This document shows, in pieces, positions 8,777 to 17,151 of a stretch of DNA of 64,000 nucleotides (positions are counted from its first letter, which is position 1; each line of letters starts with the position of its first letter). The position numbers were made by a program, and so were the translations under genes. Source of the DNA: Lujinxingia vulgaris (GTDB taxonomy: Bacteria; Myxococcota_A; Bradymonadia; Bradymonadales; Bradymonadaceae); NCBI RefSeq assembly GCF_007997015.1, contig NZ_VOSM01000002.1, positions 558,001 through 622,000 of the forward strand, written 5' to 3'. Under the pieces are notes generated by a model that was not told the DNA's origin, ran no database searches, and saw nothing but the letters and a program-made list of their open reading frames with translations.

Positions 8777-9802
8777 ATGGTGCGACGACGCAAGAATCTC
8801 CTTTTGGCAGGATGTATGACCGGGCTTTTGATGGCCCTGAGCAGCTCCACGGCCCTTGCCGCTGATAACTCCTCTGAAGAGGAGGTTCGCTACCACCAGC
8901 TCGCCGATGGCGAGACGCTGGGCACGGTGGCGATGCAGTATCAGGTGGGCATCGATGAGCTTTTGACGTGGAACGATCTGGAGAGCGTGCACGTGCCGCC
9001 GGAGACGACCCTGGTGGTCAAGAGCAGCGAAGAGGTCAAAGGCTCTTCTGAGCCTCTGCCGGTGATTCATGTGATTCGCCGCGGCGACACCTTTGAGGGC
9101 ATCGCGCGCCGCTACGGCGTGTCGATTCGCCAGGTGCAGCGCTGGAACCGCCGGCTTAACCCGCGCCGCCTGCAGCTGGGCGCGCAGGTGCGGCTGCATA
9201 TCCCCGGGGCCGACGGCAAGTCGGTGAGCTATGGCGCGGCCAACGGCGGGCGGCTCTACAACGGCGTGGCGATGCAGACGACCCCGGGGATGCGCGTGCG
9301 CAATGTGGCGCGATCCTACGGTACCCAGCGGGTGGTGCGACTTCTGCAGGCCGCCGGCGCCGATGTGCAGGCGCGCTGGCCCGATGCGCCGGACCTGGTC
9401 GTGGGAAGCCTCAGCGTGCGCAACGGTGGCCGGCTGCGTCCGCACCGCTCCCACCAGAGCGGTCGTGATGTAGACCTGACTTACTACCACCGTGGTAACG
9501 TGGAGCTGCCCGATTTTCGCGACATGAGCGTGGAGACCTTTGATGCGGTCAAGAACTGGCACCTCTACAAGACCCTGATCGACAGCGGGCAGGTGGAGTT
9601 CATGTTCATCGACTATCAGCTGCAGCGGGCGCTCTACGACTACGCCATCTCGATTGGCTACACGCCCGAAGATCTGGAGCCGATCCTGCAGTACCCCCGC
9701 GGCGCGAACGTGCGTGCGGGCATCATCCGGCACTCGCGCGGACACCTCAACCACGTGCATATCCGCTTTACGTGCGGGCCTGAGGATCGCGGCTGCCATT
9801 GA
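8777..9802 (+). CDS. LysM-domain M74 (MepA-like) murein endopeptidase
   Basis: About 341 residues: signal peptide (positive start MVRRRK, hydrophobic core, TALAA cleavage region), two LysM repeats (about residues 35-80 and 93-140, for example HVIRRGDTFEGIARRYGVS), then a penicillin-insensitive murein endopeptidase domain. The M74 zinc residues are present: His226 and Asp233 in SHQSGRDVDL, and His326/His328 in HLNHVHIRF. MepA-type LAS peptidases cleave D-Ala-meso-DAP crosslinks in the periplasm, and the LysM repeats would tether the enzyme to glycan. The start at 8777 follows an AGGAG and gives a proper signal peptide. Unlike E. coli MepA it is a LysM fusion. Very secure as a peptidoglycan hydrolase. 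Confidence 0.9.
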   Translation: MVRRRKNLLLAGCMTGLLMALSSSTALAADNSSEEEVRYHQLADGETLGTVAMQYQVGIDELLTWNDLESVHVPPETTLVVKSSEEVKGSSEPLPVIHVIRRGDTFEGIARRYGVSIRQVQRWNRRLNPRRLQLGAQVRLHIPGADGKSVSYGAANGGRLYNGVAMQTTPGMRVRNVARSYGTQRVVRLLQAAGADVQARWPDAPDLVVGSLSVRNGGRLRPHRSHQSGRDVDLTYYHRGNVELPDFRDMSVETFDAVKNWHLYKTLIDSGQVEFMFIDYQLQRALYDYAISIGYTPEDLEPILQYPRGANVRAGIIRHSRGHLNHVHIRFTCGPEDRGCH

Positions 9803-9887
9803 TAAATGGGGCTGTGAGGCCGTGGGCCTTTTAGCCCGAAGATGTTTGAACGATGTGCTGACGCAACGACTTAAGTGAAGGTGATGT

Positions 9888-10367
9888 ATGGCCTGGATTG
9901 AAGGTTCGGCGACGAAGACGGTGGTGATGAACGCTCCTCTCGATGAGGTGGCCGAGGTGTTTGTGTCGCCGGCCCATCTCAAAGAGAGCATGGAGAACCT
10001 GGAGCGTTTTGAGGTGGTCGACGAGCACACCTACCGCTGGTTGCTCAAGCCGATGGGCGCCAAAGGCATCACCTTTCAGGGGGATTATACGGTACGCTAC
10101 GAGCGCCAGGGGGATGTCGTGCGCTGGGAGAGCCTGGAGGGCGGCACGATGAAGACCCGCGGCAGCGCGCGTCTTCGTGAGCTCGGGGCGGGGCGCACCG
10201 AGGTGAGCTACGAGGAGACGCTGGCCAGCGATCTTCCGATTCCGAAGCTCGGCGCGAAGTTGTTTCGACCGATCGTGGCCGGTGAGATTGTGCGCGGGGT
10301 GGAGAGCTTCCTCAATGAGGTCAAGCGCTACGTCGACGCCGGGAAGCACCGCAGCGGTCAGAGCTGA
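9888..10367 (+). CDS. SRPBCC (START-like) domain protein
   Basis: 159 residues, a single helix-grip fold. The N-terminal ATKTVVMNAPLDEVAEVFVSPAHL and central GDYTVRYERQGDVVRW are typical of polyketide-cyclase/START-like SRPBCC proteins, which bind hydrophobic ligands in a deep pocket. No signal peptide. AGGTGATGT precedes the ATG. The stop codon shares a base with the ATG of the TrpB-like gene (TGATG), so the gene is the first of a translationally coupled trio SRPBCC / TrpB-like / TrpA-like. A ligand related to indole or tryptophan chemistry is an inference from this context only. Confidence 0.8.
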   Translation: MAWIEGSATKTVVMNAPLDEVAEVFVSPAHLKESMENLERFEVVDEHTYRWLLKPMGAKGITFQGDYTVRYERQGDVVRWESLEGGTMKTRGSARLRELGAGRTEVSYEETLASDLPIPKLGAKLFRPIVAGEIVRGVESFLNEVKRYVDAGKHRSGQS

Positions 10368-11563
10368 TGGGCAGGCCAGCCTGTGGCGCGTTTGGAGAGT
10401 TCGGGGGGCGCTTTGTGGCCGAGGCGCTGTGGTCGCCCCTGGCGGAGGTGGCCGAGGCCTTTGAGGAGGCCCTGGGTGACCCGAGCTTCGCGGCACGGGT
10501 GCACGGCTGGGCCGAGCAGCGTCTGGGCCGGCCCACGCCACTGAGTCATCTGGGCGGGCTCTCGGAAGCGCTGGGCGGCGCGCAGCTCTGGCTTAAGCGC
10601 GAAGATCTGCTCAGCGGAGGCTCGTTTTGCGGGGTGGTGGCGCTGACCCAGGCGTTGGTGGCGGTGCGGCTGGGCCGCACTGAGCTCGTGGGGGAGACGG
10701 CCACCGGCGACTTTGGCGTGGCGCTGGGGCAGGTGGGGCTTGCGCTGGGGCTGAAGGTGCGCGTGTTTATGACCCGCGACGATATGGCCGCCGAGCCTGC
10801 AGCGGTGCGGCGAATGGAAGAGATGGGGCTATCGCTGGAGCCGGTCGAAGGGCCGGCCCGCGGACGTCGCGGGGCGATGGCCGAGGCTCTGCGTTATGTG
10901 GCGTGCGGGCCGGAGCGTGCCTTTTACGTAACGAGCTCTCTGGCCAGCCCCGACCCTTACCCGCGCATGGTGGCGTTCGGGGCCGAGATCATCGGCAATG
11001 AGTGCGCCCGACAGCTGCGTGAGCGCGGCGTGAGCGCCGACTATGTGGTCGCGCCGGTGGGAAGCGGCGGGTTTGCCTGCGGGCTTTTTGGCGCGTTTGT
11101 GCAGGAGGGCTCGGTGCCCGGCGTGCAGCTGGTGGGCGTGCAATCCGGCGGTGACGCCAGCCCGGGTAAGGGTGCTGCCAGTCTGGTGCGGGGGCGAGTG
11201 GGGGTGCATATGGGCACGCGCTCCTTTGTGCTGCAGGACGCGCTCGGCCAGGTGGTCACGCCGCTGACCGACGCCGCGGGGATGGCGATGCCCGTGGTCG
11301 GCCCTCAGCATGCGCGCTGGATGCGCACCGGCCAGGTGCAGTACGTGGAGCTCGCCGACGCGGAAGCTTACGCCGCGGTGCGCACCCTGGCGCGCGCCGA
11401 GGGCATCCTGGCGTGCCTGGAGAGCGGCTACGCGCTGGCCTACGCGCTGCGCCTTGCGCCCACACTCCCCGAAGATGCGCACGTGGTGGTGGGTTTGAGC
11501 GGCGACGGCGCGCGTGACTTAGGGCGCCTCTCGCGCACCCGGGGCGAAGGAGCGACATCGTGA
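10367..11563 (+). CDS. Tryptophan synthase beta-like protein lacking the PLP lysine
   Basis: 398 residues, co-linear with TrpB over its full length: FGEFGGRFV at the N-terminus, GRPTPLSHL, LWLKREDL, SSLASPDPYPRMV, MPVVGPQHA and EGILACLES are all recognisable. However, the catalytic Schiff-base lysine of the HKINN motif (Lys87 in Salmonella TrpB) aligns without gaps with Cys88 (context LLSGGSFCGVV, codon TGC at 10628-10630 by frame). The GAGQHG loop is changed to TATGDFG (although the catalytic Glu equivalent, Glu110, remains), the phosphate-binding GGGSN becomes GSGGF, and the Asp305 region is altered. The protein therefore cannot form the internal aldimine in the normal way. It overlaps the TrpA-like gene by 4 bases. 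It may be a pseudoenzyme, an allosteric partner or an enzyme with a new chemistry. Confidence 0.85.
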   Translation: MGRPACGAFGEFGGRFVAEALWSPLAEVAEAFEEALGDPSFAARVHGWAEQRLGRPTPLSHLGGLSEALGGAQLWLKREDLLSGGSFCGVVALTQALVAVRLGRTELVGETATGDFGVALGQVGLALGLKVRVFMTRDDMAAEPAAVRRMEEMGLSLEPVEGPARGRRGAMAEALRYVACGPERAFYVTSSLASPDPYPRMVAFGAEIIGNECARQLRERGVSADYVVAPVGSGGFACGLFGAFVQEGSVPGVQLVGVQSGGDASPGKGAASLVRGRVGVHMGTRSFVLQDALGQVVTPLTDAAGMAMPVVGPQHARWMRTGQVQYVELADAEAYAAVRTLARAEGILACLESGYALAYALRLAPTLPEDAHVVVGLSGDGARDLGRLSRTRGEGATS

Positions 11564-12363
11564 GCGATCGGTTGCAAGGGCTGGAGGAGCGCGTCGCGGC
11601 GCGGCGGCCTCTTTTGATGGTGGCGCTGGTCGCCGGCGATCCGCACCTCGACGCCACCCTCGACTATATGGGGATTCTGGCCGAGGCGGGCGTCGATGTG
11701 GTCGAGCTTATCGTGCCCTTCTCGGAGCCCGCCTACCACGGGGCGGTGCTGCAGCGGGCGATGGCGCGCGCGGTGAACGAGCAGCTGGAGTGGGCGCAGA
11801 TCGAGGAGATCGCCGAGGAGTTTCGGCGCTCGTATCCCTCGGTAGCGATGATCGTCTCGACCTACCTCAACCGTCTGATGGCCGCGCCGATGGGGCCGAC
11901 CTTTGCGGGGCTTAAAGCGGCCGGGGTCGACGGGTTGTGGATCTACGATCTTCCGATGGAAGAGGCCGGGGAGGTGGAATCGCACAGTGAGGCTGCGCAG
12001 CTTCCGCTGGTGCGGGCGGTCTCGGCGACGACGTCGCTCGAGAGGTTTCGGGAGATCGCGCGTCGCGCTCAGGCTCCGATCATCTGGACCGGGCATAGCG
12101 GCGGGGAGCTTTCGCTGACGGGTGAGGCCTTTGAGGAGCGGCTGCGCACCTTTGGGGAGTACACGCGTCGGCCCATCCTGGCGTCGATGGGGGTGACCAC
12201 CGGCGCCGAGGCCCAGGCGGTGGTGCGGGCGGCCGACGGAGTGCTCATCGGCAGCTCGGTGGCCTGGCTGCTGGAGGGGCGCGGGCCGGATGTTAAAGAG
12301 CGCCTGCGCCGCCATGTGGTGGAGCTGCGCGCGCGGGTCGATGAGGTCGCCGGTAAGGCGTGA
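11560..12363 (+). CDS. Tryptophan synthase alpha-like protein with altered active site
   Basis: 267 residues, GTG start overlapping the previous stop (GTGA). It has the TrpA TIM-barrel pattern at normal length (E. coli TrpA is 268). Glu49 of the catalytic pair is conserved (VVELIVPFSEP), but the position of Asp60 is His60 (PAYHGAVLQ instead of PLADGPTIQ), with identical numbering to E. coli. The region around Tyr175 is replaced by IIWTGHSGG, while the phosphate-binding end (VLIGSSVAW) is kept. Loss of Asp60 normally abolishes indole-glycerol-phosphate cleavage. The pairing with a TrpB-like protein that also lacks a key residue suggests the complex was retained for another purpose. Confidence 0.85.
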   Translation: MSDRLQGLEERVAARRPLLMVALVAGDPHLDATLDYMGILAEAGVDVVELIVPFSEPAYHGAVLQRAMARAVNEQLEWAQIEEIAEEFRRSYPSVAMIVSTYLNRLMAAPMGPTFAGLKAAGVDGLWIYDLPMEEAGEVESHSEAAQLPLVRAVSATTSLERFREIARRAQAPIIWTGHSGGELSLTGEAFEERLRTFGEYTRRPILASMGVTTGAEAQAVVRAADGVLIGSSVAWLLEGRGPDVKERLRRHVVELRARVDEVAGKA

Positions 12364-12425
12364 GTCCAGCCGGGTCACCGCGGAGAAGTTGGCGCGGTGG
12401 GCGGGTAAAAGGCACCTGGTCGAAC

Positions 12426-14669
12426 TTAATCGTCAGACTCGGAGGGGCTATGCGATCGGGCGTTTGCGACCTCGTCGGCGTTGCGGTCGGAGCGCCGGGG
12501 GCCAAAGCCCAGCTGGCGGTTGACCTCCGGCAAAAAGTCCACGCTGCGCAGGTGCAGGTCGCGCTGGGGGAAGGGGATCTCGATGCCCGCCTCGTGCAGG
12601 ACTTCCCATAAGATGAAGTTGAACTTGCCGCGCAGCTTGCGCTCGGTGGTGCTGCGGCAGTCAAAATGCACGAGCAGCTCAAAGTCGATGCTGTTGTCGC
12701 CAAAGCCCACCAACCAGACATCCGGGGCGGGGTGTTTGAGGATGTTGTCGTCGCGGCTGGCCGCCTCCAGCAGCAGCTCTTCGACCTGGCGCGGATCGGA
12801 GTTGTAGGAGACGCCGATGGGGATGTGCACGCGTACGATGGAGTCGTGGAAGGTCCAGTTGATGATGCGACCGCTGACGATGTCTTTGCTCGGGATGAGC
12901 ATGTCGTAGTTGTCGGGGGTGCGCACGACCACGCTGCGCGCGCCCACCGCCTCGACGCGGCCGTAGACATCGTTGACCGAGATGAAGTCACCCTTTTTGA
13001 CGGCGCGGCCAAAGAGCAGAATAAAGCCGCTGATGAGGTTCTCGGTGAGGTTCTGCAGGCCAAAGCCGATGCCCACGCCCAGGCTGGCCATCACCACCAT
13101 CACCGCCGAGGGCTGCACGCCGAGCGCCACCATGCAGAGCACAAACGCGACCACGATGAGCGCGTAGTTGATAAGTGTGTTGACCGCGTAGGCCACGCCC
13201 ACATCGACGTTAAGCGCCGGGTAGACTTTGGCGTTGAGCAGCGCTTTGAAGAGGCGAATCGAGAGGACCGTCGCCACCACGATCAGCGCAATGGTGAGCA
13301 GGCTGTAGATGGAGATGGCGACGTTGCCCACCGAGACGAAGGGCACTTTTAAGAGGGCGACGACCGGCTCGTAGAGAGCGAGCAGACGAAGCGCCAGGGT
13401 AACTACCAGCAGGCCGCCCAGGGCGAGTGTCCATTGCTCGATGGCGCGCAGCAGCGGGGAGGCCAGCGCGTCTTCTTCGCCGCCGGCCTCCTCGCGGGCT
13501 TCTTCGCGCTTGTGGGCCACATAGGCGCGCAGGCGCTCGGCGGCCGAGAATGAGAGCGTCAGCAGCACGATCAGCGCATAGCCACGCGCCAGGATGAAGG
13601 TCGCCGCGTGCACAAAGCCGGCGGCGTTGAAGAGCAAGAGCGCGATGGTGACCGCGAGCATCCCGTAGTAATTCGCCGAGATCGCGCGCCGCACCATCGC
13701 GTAGAGCGGGGAGCGCTGGGGGGCGGGGAGCAGCGCCAGCACCGCGTCGCGGGCAAAAAAGAGGTAGAGCGGCGCCAGCGCCAGGGTCAGCCGGAAGGCG
13801 AAGTACACAAAGCCAATGGCGTCCGGCCGGTAGTCGAAGTGATAGAGCGCGGTGAGCAGCAGTAAAAAGCCCAGCGAGATGCGCAGGGTGATCAGCGCAA
13901 AACGCTCCAGGCGCAGGTAGTGCTCGGTAGCGCCCGCGTCGACCGGGCTTAAGCGTAGCGTGGTGACGATGATGGCGTGGGCCGCGCGGTAGGCCAGCAG
14001 CCACCACAGCGCATCGGAGAGCACGCGGGTCCACGCCACGCTGGAGAAGGCGGCCTGGATCGGGAAGTAGCTCAGCGCGACGAGCAGGGCGATGGCCGCA
14101 GCGCGCCCCAGCAGGAGCGCCAGGCTGCGCAGGAGGCTTGTGAGCCAGGGGGAGAGGTCGACGTGCACCAGAATCTGGGTGCGTCGGGCCACGCGCTGGG
14201 CCTGACGGTCGAGCAAAATAAAGAGTACCCCGAAGACCAGCAGGATGAGGATGGGCACCGCCCAGTCCACCAGCACCCAGGGGTTGACCTGGGCGATGTT
14301 CTCGCGCAGGTCGCGCAGGCCATCCCACAACGCGTAGGCGTCGGTGAGGAGGTGGTCGGCCAGGCTCAAATCGAAGAGGAGAGGCTCCCGAACCAGAAAG
14401 TCGGCGTAATTTTGTTTCAGCAGGGTCTGAGCCTGCTCCAGGCCGGGCTCCACCGAGTGCACATCGACGCCGGGGGGCTCGGGATCACTCTCCCCACCGC
14501 TCTCCTCGCCGCCACCTTCACCGGAGGGCTGGGGCGGACCGACAAAGGGGATGTCGAGCTGCTGCGCGTGGAGCGGGCCGAGCATCGCGAAGGTCATCGC
14601 GAGGAGTGAGGCCAGCGTCAGCAGAAAGCGCAGCGTCGGGCGTGACTTTTGAGGCTGGGAGTCGAACAT
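12426..14669 (-). CDS. MscS-family mechanosensitive ion channel (large, MscK/YnaI-like)
   Basis: 747 residues. A signal peptide (LLTLASLLAMTFAMLGPLHAQ) and a periplasmic acidic/Gly-rich linker precede about ten hydrophobic segments, then the MscS core: the pore helix region ASLGVGIGFGLQNLTENLISG, the beta domain (VKKGDFISVNDVYGRVEAV), and the C-terminal alpha/beta domain. N(F/W)TFHDS and IPSKDIVSGRIINW match the family. It would gate on membrane tension to release solutes during hypo-osmotic shock. Larger than MscS (286 aa) because of the extra N-terminal membrane region. Convergent with the TrpA-like gene and divergent from the secreted pair at 14909. Confidence 0.92.
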   Translation of the reverse strand: MFDSQPQKSRPTLRFLLTLASLLAMTFAMLGPLHAQQLDIPFVGPPQPSGEGGGEESGGESDPEPPGVDVHSVEPGLEQAQTLLKQNYADFLVREPLLFDLSLADHLLTDAYALWDGLRDLRENIAQVNPWVLVDWAVPILILLVFGVLFILLDRQAQRVARRTQILVHVDLSPWLTSLLRSLALLLGRAAAIALLVALSYFPIQAAFSSVAWTRVLSDALWWLLAYRAAHAIIVTTLRLSPVDAGATEHYLRLERFALITLRISLGFLLLLTALYHFDYRPDAIGFVYFAFRLTLALAPLYLFFARDAVLALLPAPQRSPLYAMVRRAISANYYGMLAVTIALLLFNAAGFVHAATFILARGYALIVLLTLSFSAAERLRAYVAHKREEAREEAGGEEDALASPLLRAIEQWTLALGGLLVVTLALRLLALYEPVVALLKVPFVSVGNVAISIYSLLTIALIVVATVLSIRLFKALLNAKVYPALNVDVGVAYAVNTLINYALIVVAFVLCMVALGVQPSAVMVVMASLGVGIGFGLQNLTENLISGFILLFGRAVKKGDFISVNDVYGRVEAVGARSVVVRTPDNYDMLIPSKDIVSGRIINWTFHDSIVRVHIPIGVSYNSDPRQVEELLLEAASRDDNILKHPAPDVWLVGFGDNSIDFELLVHFDCRSTTERKLRGKFNFILWEVLHEAGIEIPFPQRDLHLRSVDFLPEVNRQLGFGPRRSDRNADEVANARSHSPSESDD

Positions 14670-14819
14670 AGGTGCCAGGGCCGTCGACGGAAGATCATCG
14701 GGGAGGTGAAGGTTTCGTAAGCGCGCACGTCAATGTACGTGGCGACGCGACGTTCGTCACCTGCGGTGAGGTGCCCTGGCGCGGTGCGGGACGGCCTGCG
14801 ACGGGCCCTGAGCCTGTGG

Positions 14820-14848
14820 TTGCCTGACCCACCCCCTGCTGTTATAAC
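14820..14848 (+). promoter_or_regulatory. Probable sigma70 promoter for the secreted paralogue pair
   Basis: TTGCCT (14820-14825), 17-bp spacer, TATAAC (14843-14848), 60 bp before the ATG at 14909. Confidence 0.5.
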
Positions 14849-14908
14849 TCCGTGCTGTCCACAGACCTTCGCGCGACGTGTCGCGATATCCATTTGAGGA
14901 GATACCCC

Positions 14909-15409
14909 ATGAAGATCGCTCGTTTTTTCGCCGTGTTGCTGGTCACGCTGTTGCTCTCGTCGGTCGCAGTCGCTCAAGAGGCGGTGCAGAATGAGGAGTT
15001 CGGCGTATCGGTGACGCCGCCGAGCGCCTGGGAAGTCAACGCCAGTGATGACAAGGCCGTCGCCAACTTCAAGCACGCCGAGACCAGCAGCCAGATTCAG
15101 GTCATCGGCACCAAGCTGATGAGCCAGGACGTGGCCGACGTCTTCTTCAGCACCTTCCACAAGACCCTGACCGAGTCGAGCTTCGAGCAGCAGAGCAGCG
15201 CGGCGTCGACCATCGGTGAGCGTGAGGGCAAGCTGAGCAGCTACGCCTACACCCACTCCGGCCAGACCGTGAACGTGGTGGTGTTTGAGTTTCTGCGTGA
15301 GGGCACCGCCTGGCTGGTGATCGGCTACATGCAGGACAGCGAGGCGCAGAACCTTCGCGGCGACTTTGATTCGGTGGTCTCGTCGATGAGCTTTGAGGCG
15401 GCCGAGTGA
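14909..15409 (+). CDS. Secreted protein of DUF1795/PsbP-like type
   Basis: 166 residues with a clear signal peptide (MKIARFFAVLLVTLLLSSVAVAQ). The mature part (EEFGVSVTPPSAWEV, then ...FEFLREGTAWLVIGY) resembles the small alpha/beta domain found in PsbP/DUF1795 proteins, in which a Trp-containing strand follows a turn. GAGGAGATACCCC precedes the ATG. It overlaps by 4 bases (GTGA) with the next gene, a paralogue with the same layout. No catalytic residue is apparent. Role unknown, periplasmic. Confidence 0.75.
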   Translation: MKIARFFAVLLVTLLLSSVAVAQEAVQNEEFGVSVTPPSAWEVNASDDKAVANFKHAETSSQIQVIGTKLMSQDVADVFFSTFHKTLTESSFEQQSSAASTIGEREGKLSSYAYTHSGQTVNVVVFEFLREGTAWLVIGYMQDSEAQNLRGDFDSVVSSMSFEAAE

Positions 15410-16095
15410 AGCTGAGCTTTGCCAGCTTTTGCAGGCCCGCCGCTCTGTGGAGCGTGCGGGCCTGTGTCGCTCTGGCGCTCGGGGGGAGCGTGATGAGCGC
15501 GCCCTCGCCAGCGCAGGCCCAGACGGCCGGGCCGCAACGCGGTGAGCCATTGCTCTCGGAGGCTGATGCGGAGGTGCAGCGCGCGGACGACGGCCTGCCG
15601 CCCACCGCCAGCGGTCGCGTGGAGCCGGAGGCAGTCGAGGCGCGGGCGGAGGCGGTCACCCTCGAGGAGATCGGCGCGCGTATACGCCGCCCCACCGGGT
15701 GGATCATCGTGCCTTCGGGGCGCGGCGCCGTGGCGACCTTTCGGGCCACCAGCGACAGCGAGGCGCAGATCGAGGTGCGCCTCAGTGGAGAGATCCTGGT
15801 GGGGCGCGCCGAGCGCTACGCCCAGAGTTTTCAGAACCAGATCCAGGGGGCGGGTTTTCGGGTGGAGACGGCCGAGCGCGACGTCGACTTCGGCGGTCGC
15901 ACAGGCGATCTTCTCACCTACGGGGTCGATGCCGACGGGGAGTCCTACAGGCTGATGACCTGGCTGCACCACAGCGAGGAGCAGATGTGGGTCTTTTCGC
16001 TCTTCTGCGTTGAGGGGCGCCTGGAGGCCTACCGCGAGGTTTTTGAGGAGCTCATCGTCGCGATGACGTGGAGCGACGGCGAAGGCGCCGAGTAA
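15406..16095 (+). CDS. Second secreted DUF1795/PsbP-like paralogue
   Basis: 229 residues, GTG start overlapping the previous stop. A signal peptide is present (LALGGSVMSAPSPAQAQ) after a longer n-region, then a low-complexity acidic linker, then the same domain as the upstream protein (IGARIRRPTGWIIVPS ... QNQIQGAGFRVETAE ... EQMWVFSLFCVEG). Its 3' end overlaps the convergent metzincin gene by 44 bases. Translational coupling implies the two paralogues are made together and may form a heterodimer (inference). Confidence 0.75.
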   Translation: MKLSFASFCRPAALWSVRACVALALGGSVMSAPSPAQAQTAGPQRGEPLLSEADAEVQRADDGLPPTASGRVEPEAVEARAEAVTLEEIGARIRRPTGWIIVPSGRGAVATFRATSDSEAQIEVRLSGEILVGRAERYAQSFQNQIQGAGFRVETAERDVDFGGRTGDLLTYGVDADGESYRLMTWLHHSEEQMWVFSLFCVEGRLEAYREVFEELIVAMTWSDGEGAE

Positions 16096-17149
16096 GGATT
16101 CCAAGAACGACAAGGAGGAGGGGCGCCGCCGGGGCGTTTGCCGGCGCGCGGGTGTGGGCGCAGCCCCCCGGCGCGCGATCAAGCTCGGGAGAGGGGGCAA
16201 AGGTGCAGACCGAGGCGTCGTCCTCGGCGCGTGGCAGGCAGGCAAAGTGGGTGGGGCAGTCGGCATCAAGGTTACAGGGCTCGGAGCAGTAGCCGGTGCC
16301 GGTGGGCGCGTGGTCGATGAGGCAGAATTCGGGGCAATGCATGAGATCAAAAGCGCAGTAGTCGCCGGGCTGGCCGCGGTGCGGATCGCAGACGCCGTCG
16401 ACGCAGCGGCCGGCGTCGGGGCAGTCTGTGTCACGTGCGCACTCGCGGCCCTCGGCGGGGAAGAGGGCGCAGAGGCCGAGCTTGTCGTCGGCGCTCAACG
16501 TGCGCTGGCGGCCGTCGCGCAGGTAGGCCGCGCTCATCGCGGCGGCGTTGTGGGCCAGTGTGTGGGAGAGGCCCAGGACGTGGCCGAGCTCGTGGGTGAT
16601 CACCGCCTGCAGGTCGACCGCAGGGCGCTCGGGCTCGGCAAAACGCTGAAAAGGGTCGGGCGATGGTCGCCAGACGACAGCTGTGCTGTTGAGGGTGACG
16701 CTTGCGCGCTCCTCAGGAGAGGTGGGGTAGGTGGTCCAGGCGATGCGCTCGGCGTTCGGGCCGATGCCCGGCTCAAAGTTCAGCTCCACCGCCTCCACTT
16801 CGCTGACCTCCTCGCCAGCCTGCACCTCGGTCTTAAAGGCGACCTGCGCACAGCTGACCGCGTTCCAGGTGCGGGCGGAGGCCTCCATTGCCGCGATCAC
16901 ATCGCCGGGCTGCACGCCTTCGGGGAGCGGTCCTTTAAGGCGCAGCGTCAGCGGCAGATGTTCGGGCTCGGGGGCAAAGCCGTTGAATTCGGCGCGTGGG
17001 GAGTAGAGGAGGTCGGCCAGGGCGCCGGGGGGGGAGGTGGGAGCGGGGTCCCAGCGAAGCTCGGCAGCCACGGAAAAAGGCGCGAGCGAAGCGAGCGCTG
17101 CCAGCAGGGCGGCGCTTCGACGCAACACCCTGGCGAGCGCGCGGGGCAT
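16052..17149 (-). CDS. Secreted matrixin-like metalloprotease with C-terminal sorting tail
   Basis: About 365 residues. Signal peptide (ALLAALASLAPFSVAA), then a metzincin catalytic domain with the complete zinc motif HELGHVLGLSH. After the catalytic domain come cysteine-rich segments of the DxDCPDAGRCVDGVC type, common in Myxococcota secreted proteins. The C-terminus has GGC, a hydrophobic stretch (APLLLVVLGILT) and Arg-rich end, similar to a MYXO-CTERM surface-sorting signal. The ATG at 17149 is favoured because GGAGAG lies 5 bases upstream; a GTG at 17155 overlaps the SurA-like stop. Coupled to the upstream SurA-like gene, which could act as its chaperone. Confidence 0.85.
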   Translation of the reverse strand: MPRALARVLRRSAALLAALASLAPFSVAAELRWDPAPTSPPGALADLLYSPRAEFNGFAPEPEHLPLTLRLKGPLPEGVQPGDVIAAMEASARTWNAVSCAQVAFKTEVQAGEEVSEVEAVELNFEPGIGPNAERIAWTTYPTSPEERASVTLNSTAVVWRPSPDPFQRFAEPERPAVDLQAVITHELGHVLGLSHTLAHNAAAMSAAYLRDGRQRTLSADDKLGLCALFPAEGRECARDTDCPDAGRCVDGVCDPHRGQPGDYCAFDLMHCPEFCLIDHAPTGTGYCSEPCNLDADCPTHFACLPRAEDDASVCTFAPSPELDRAPGGCAHTRAPANAPAAPLLLVVLGILTRRLRRRSTSSRR

Positions 17150-17151
17150 GG

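Noticed and set aside
10367-12363. Canonical tryptophan synthase
   Set aside because: The PLP lysine of TrpB and Asp60 of TrpA are absent and the loops are altered.
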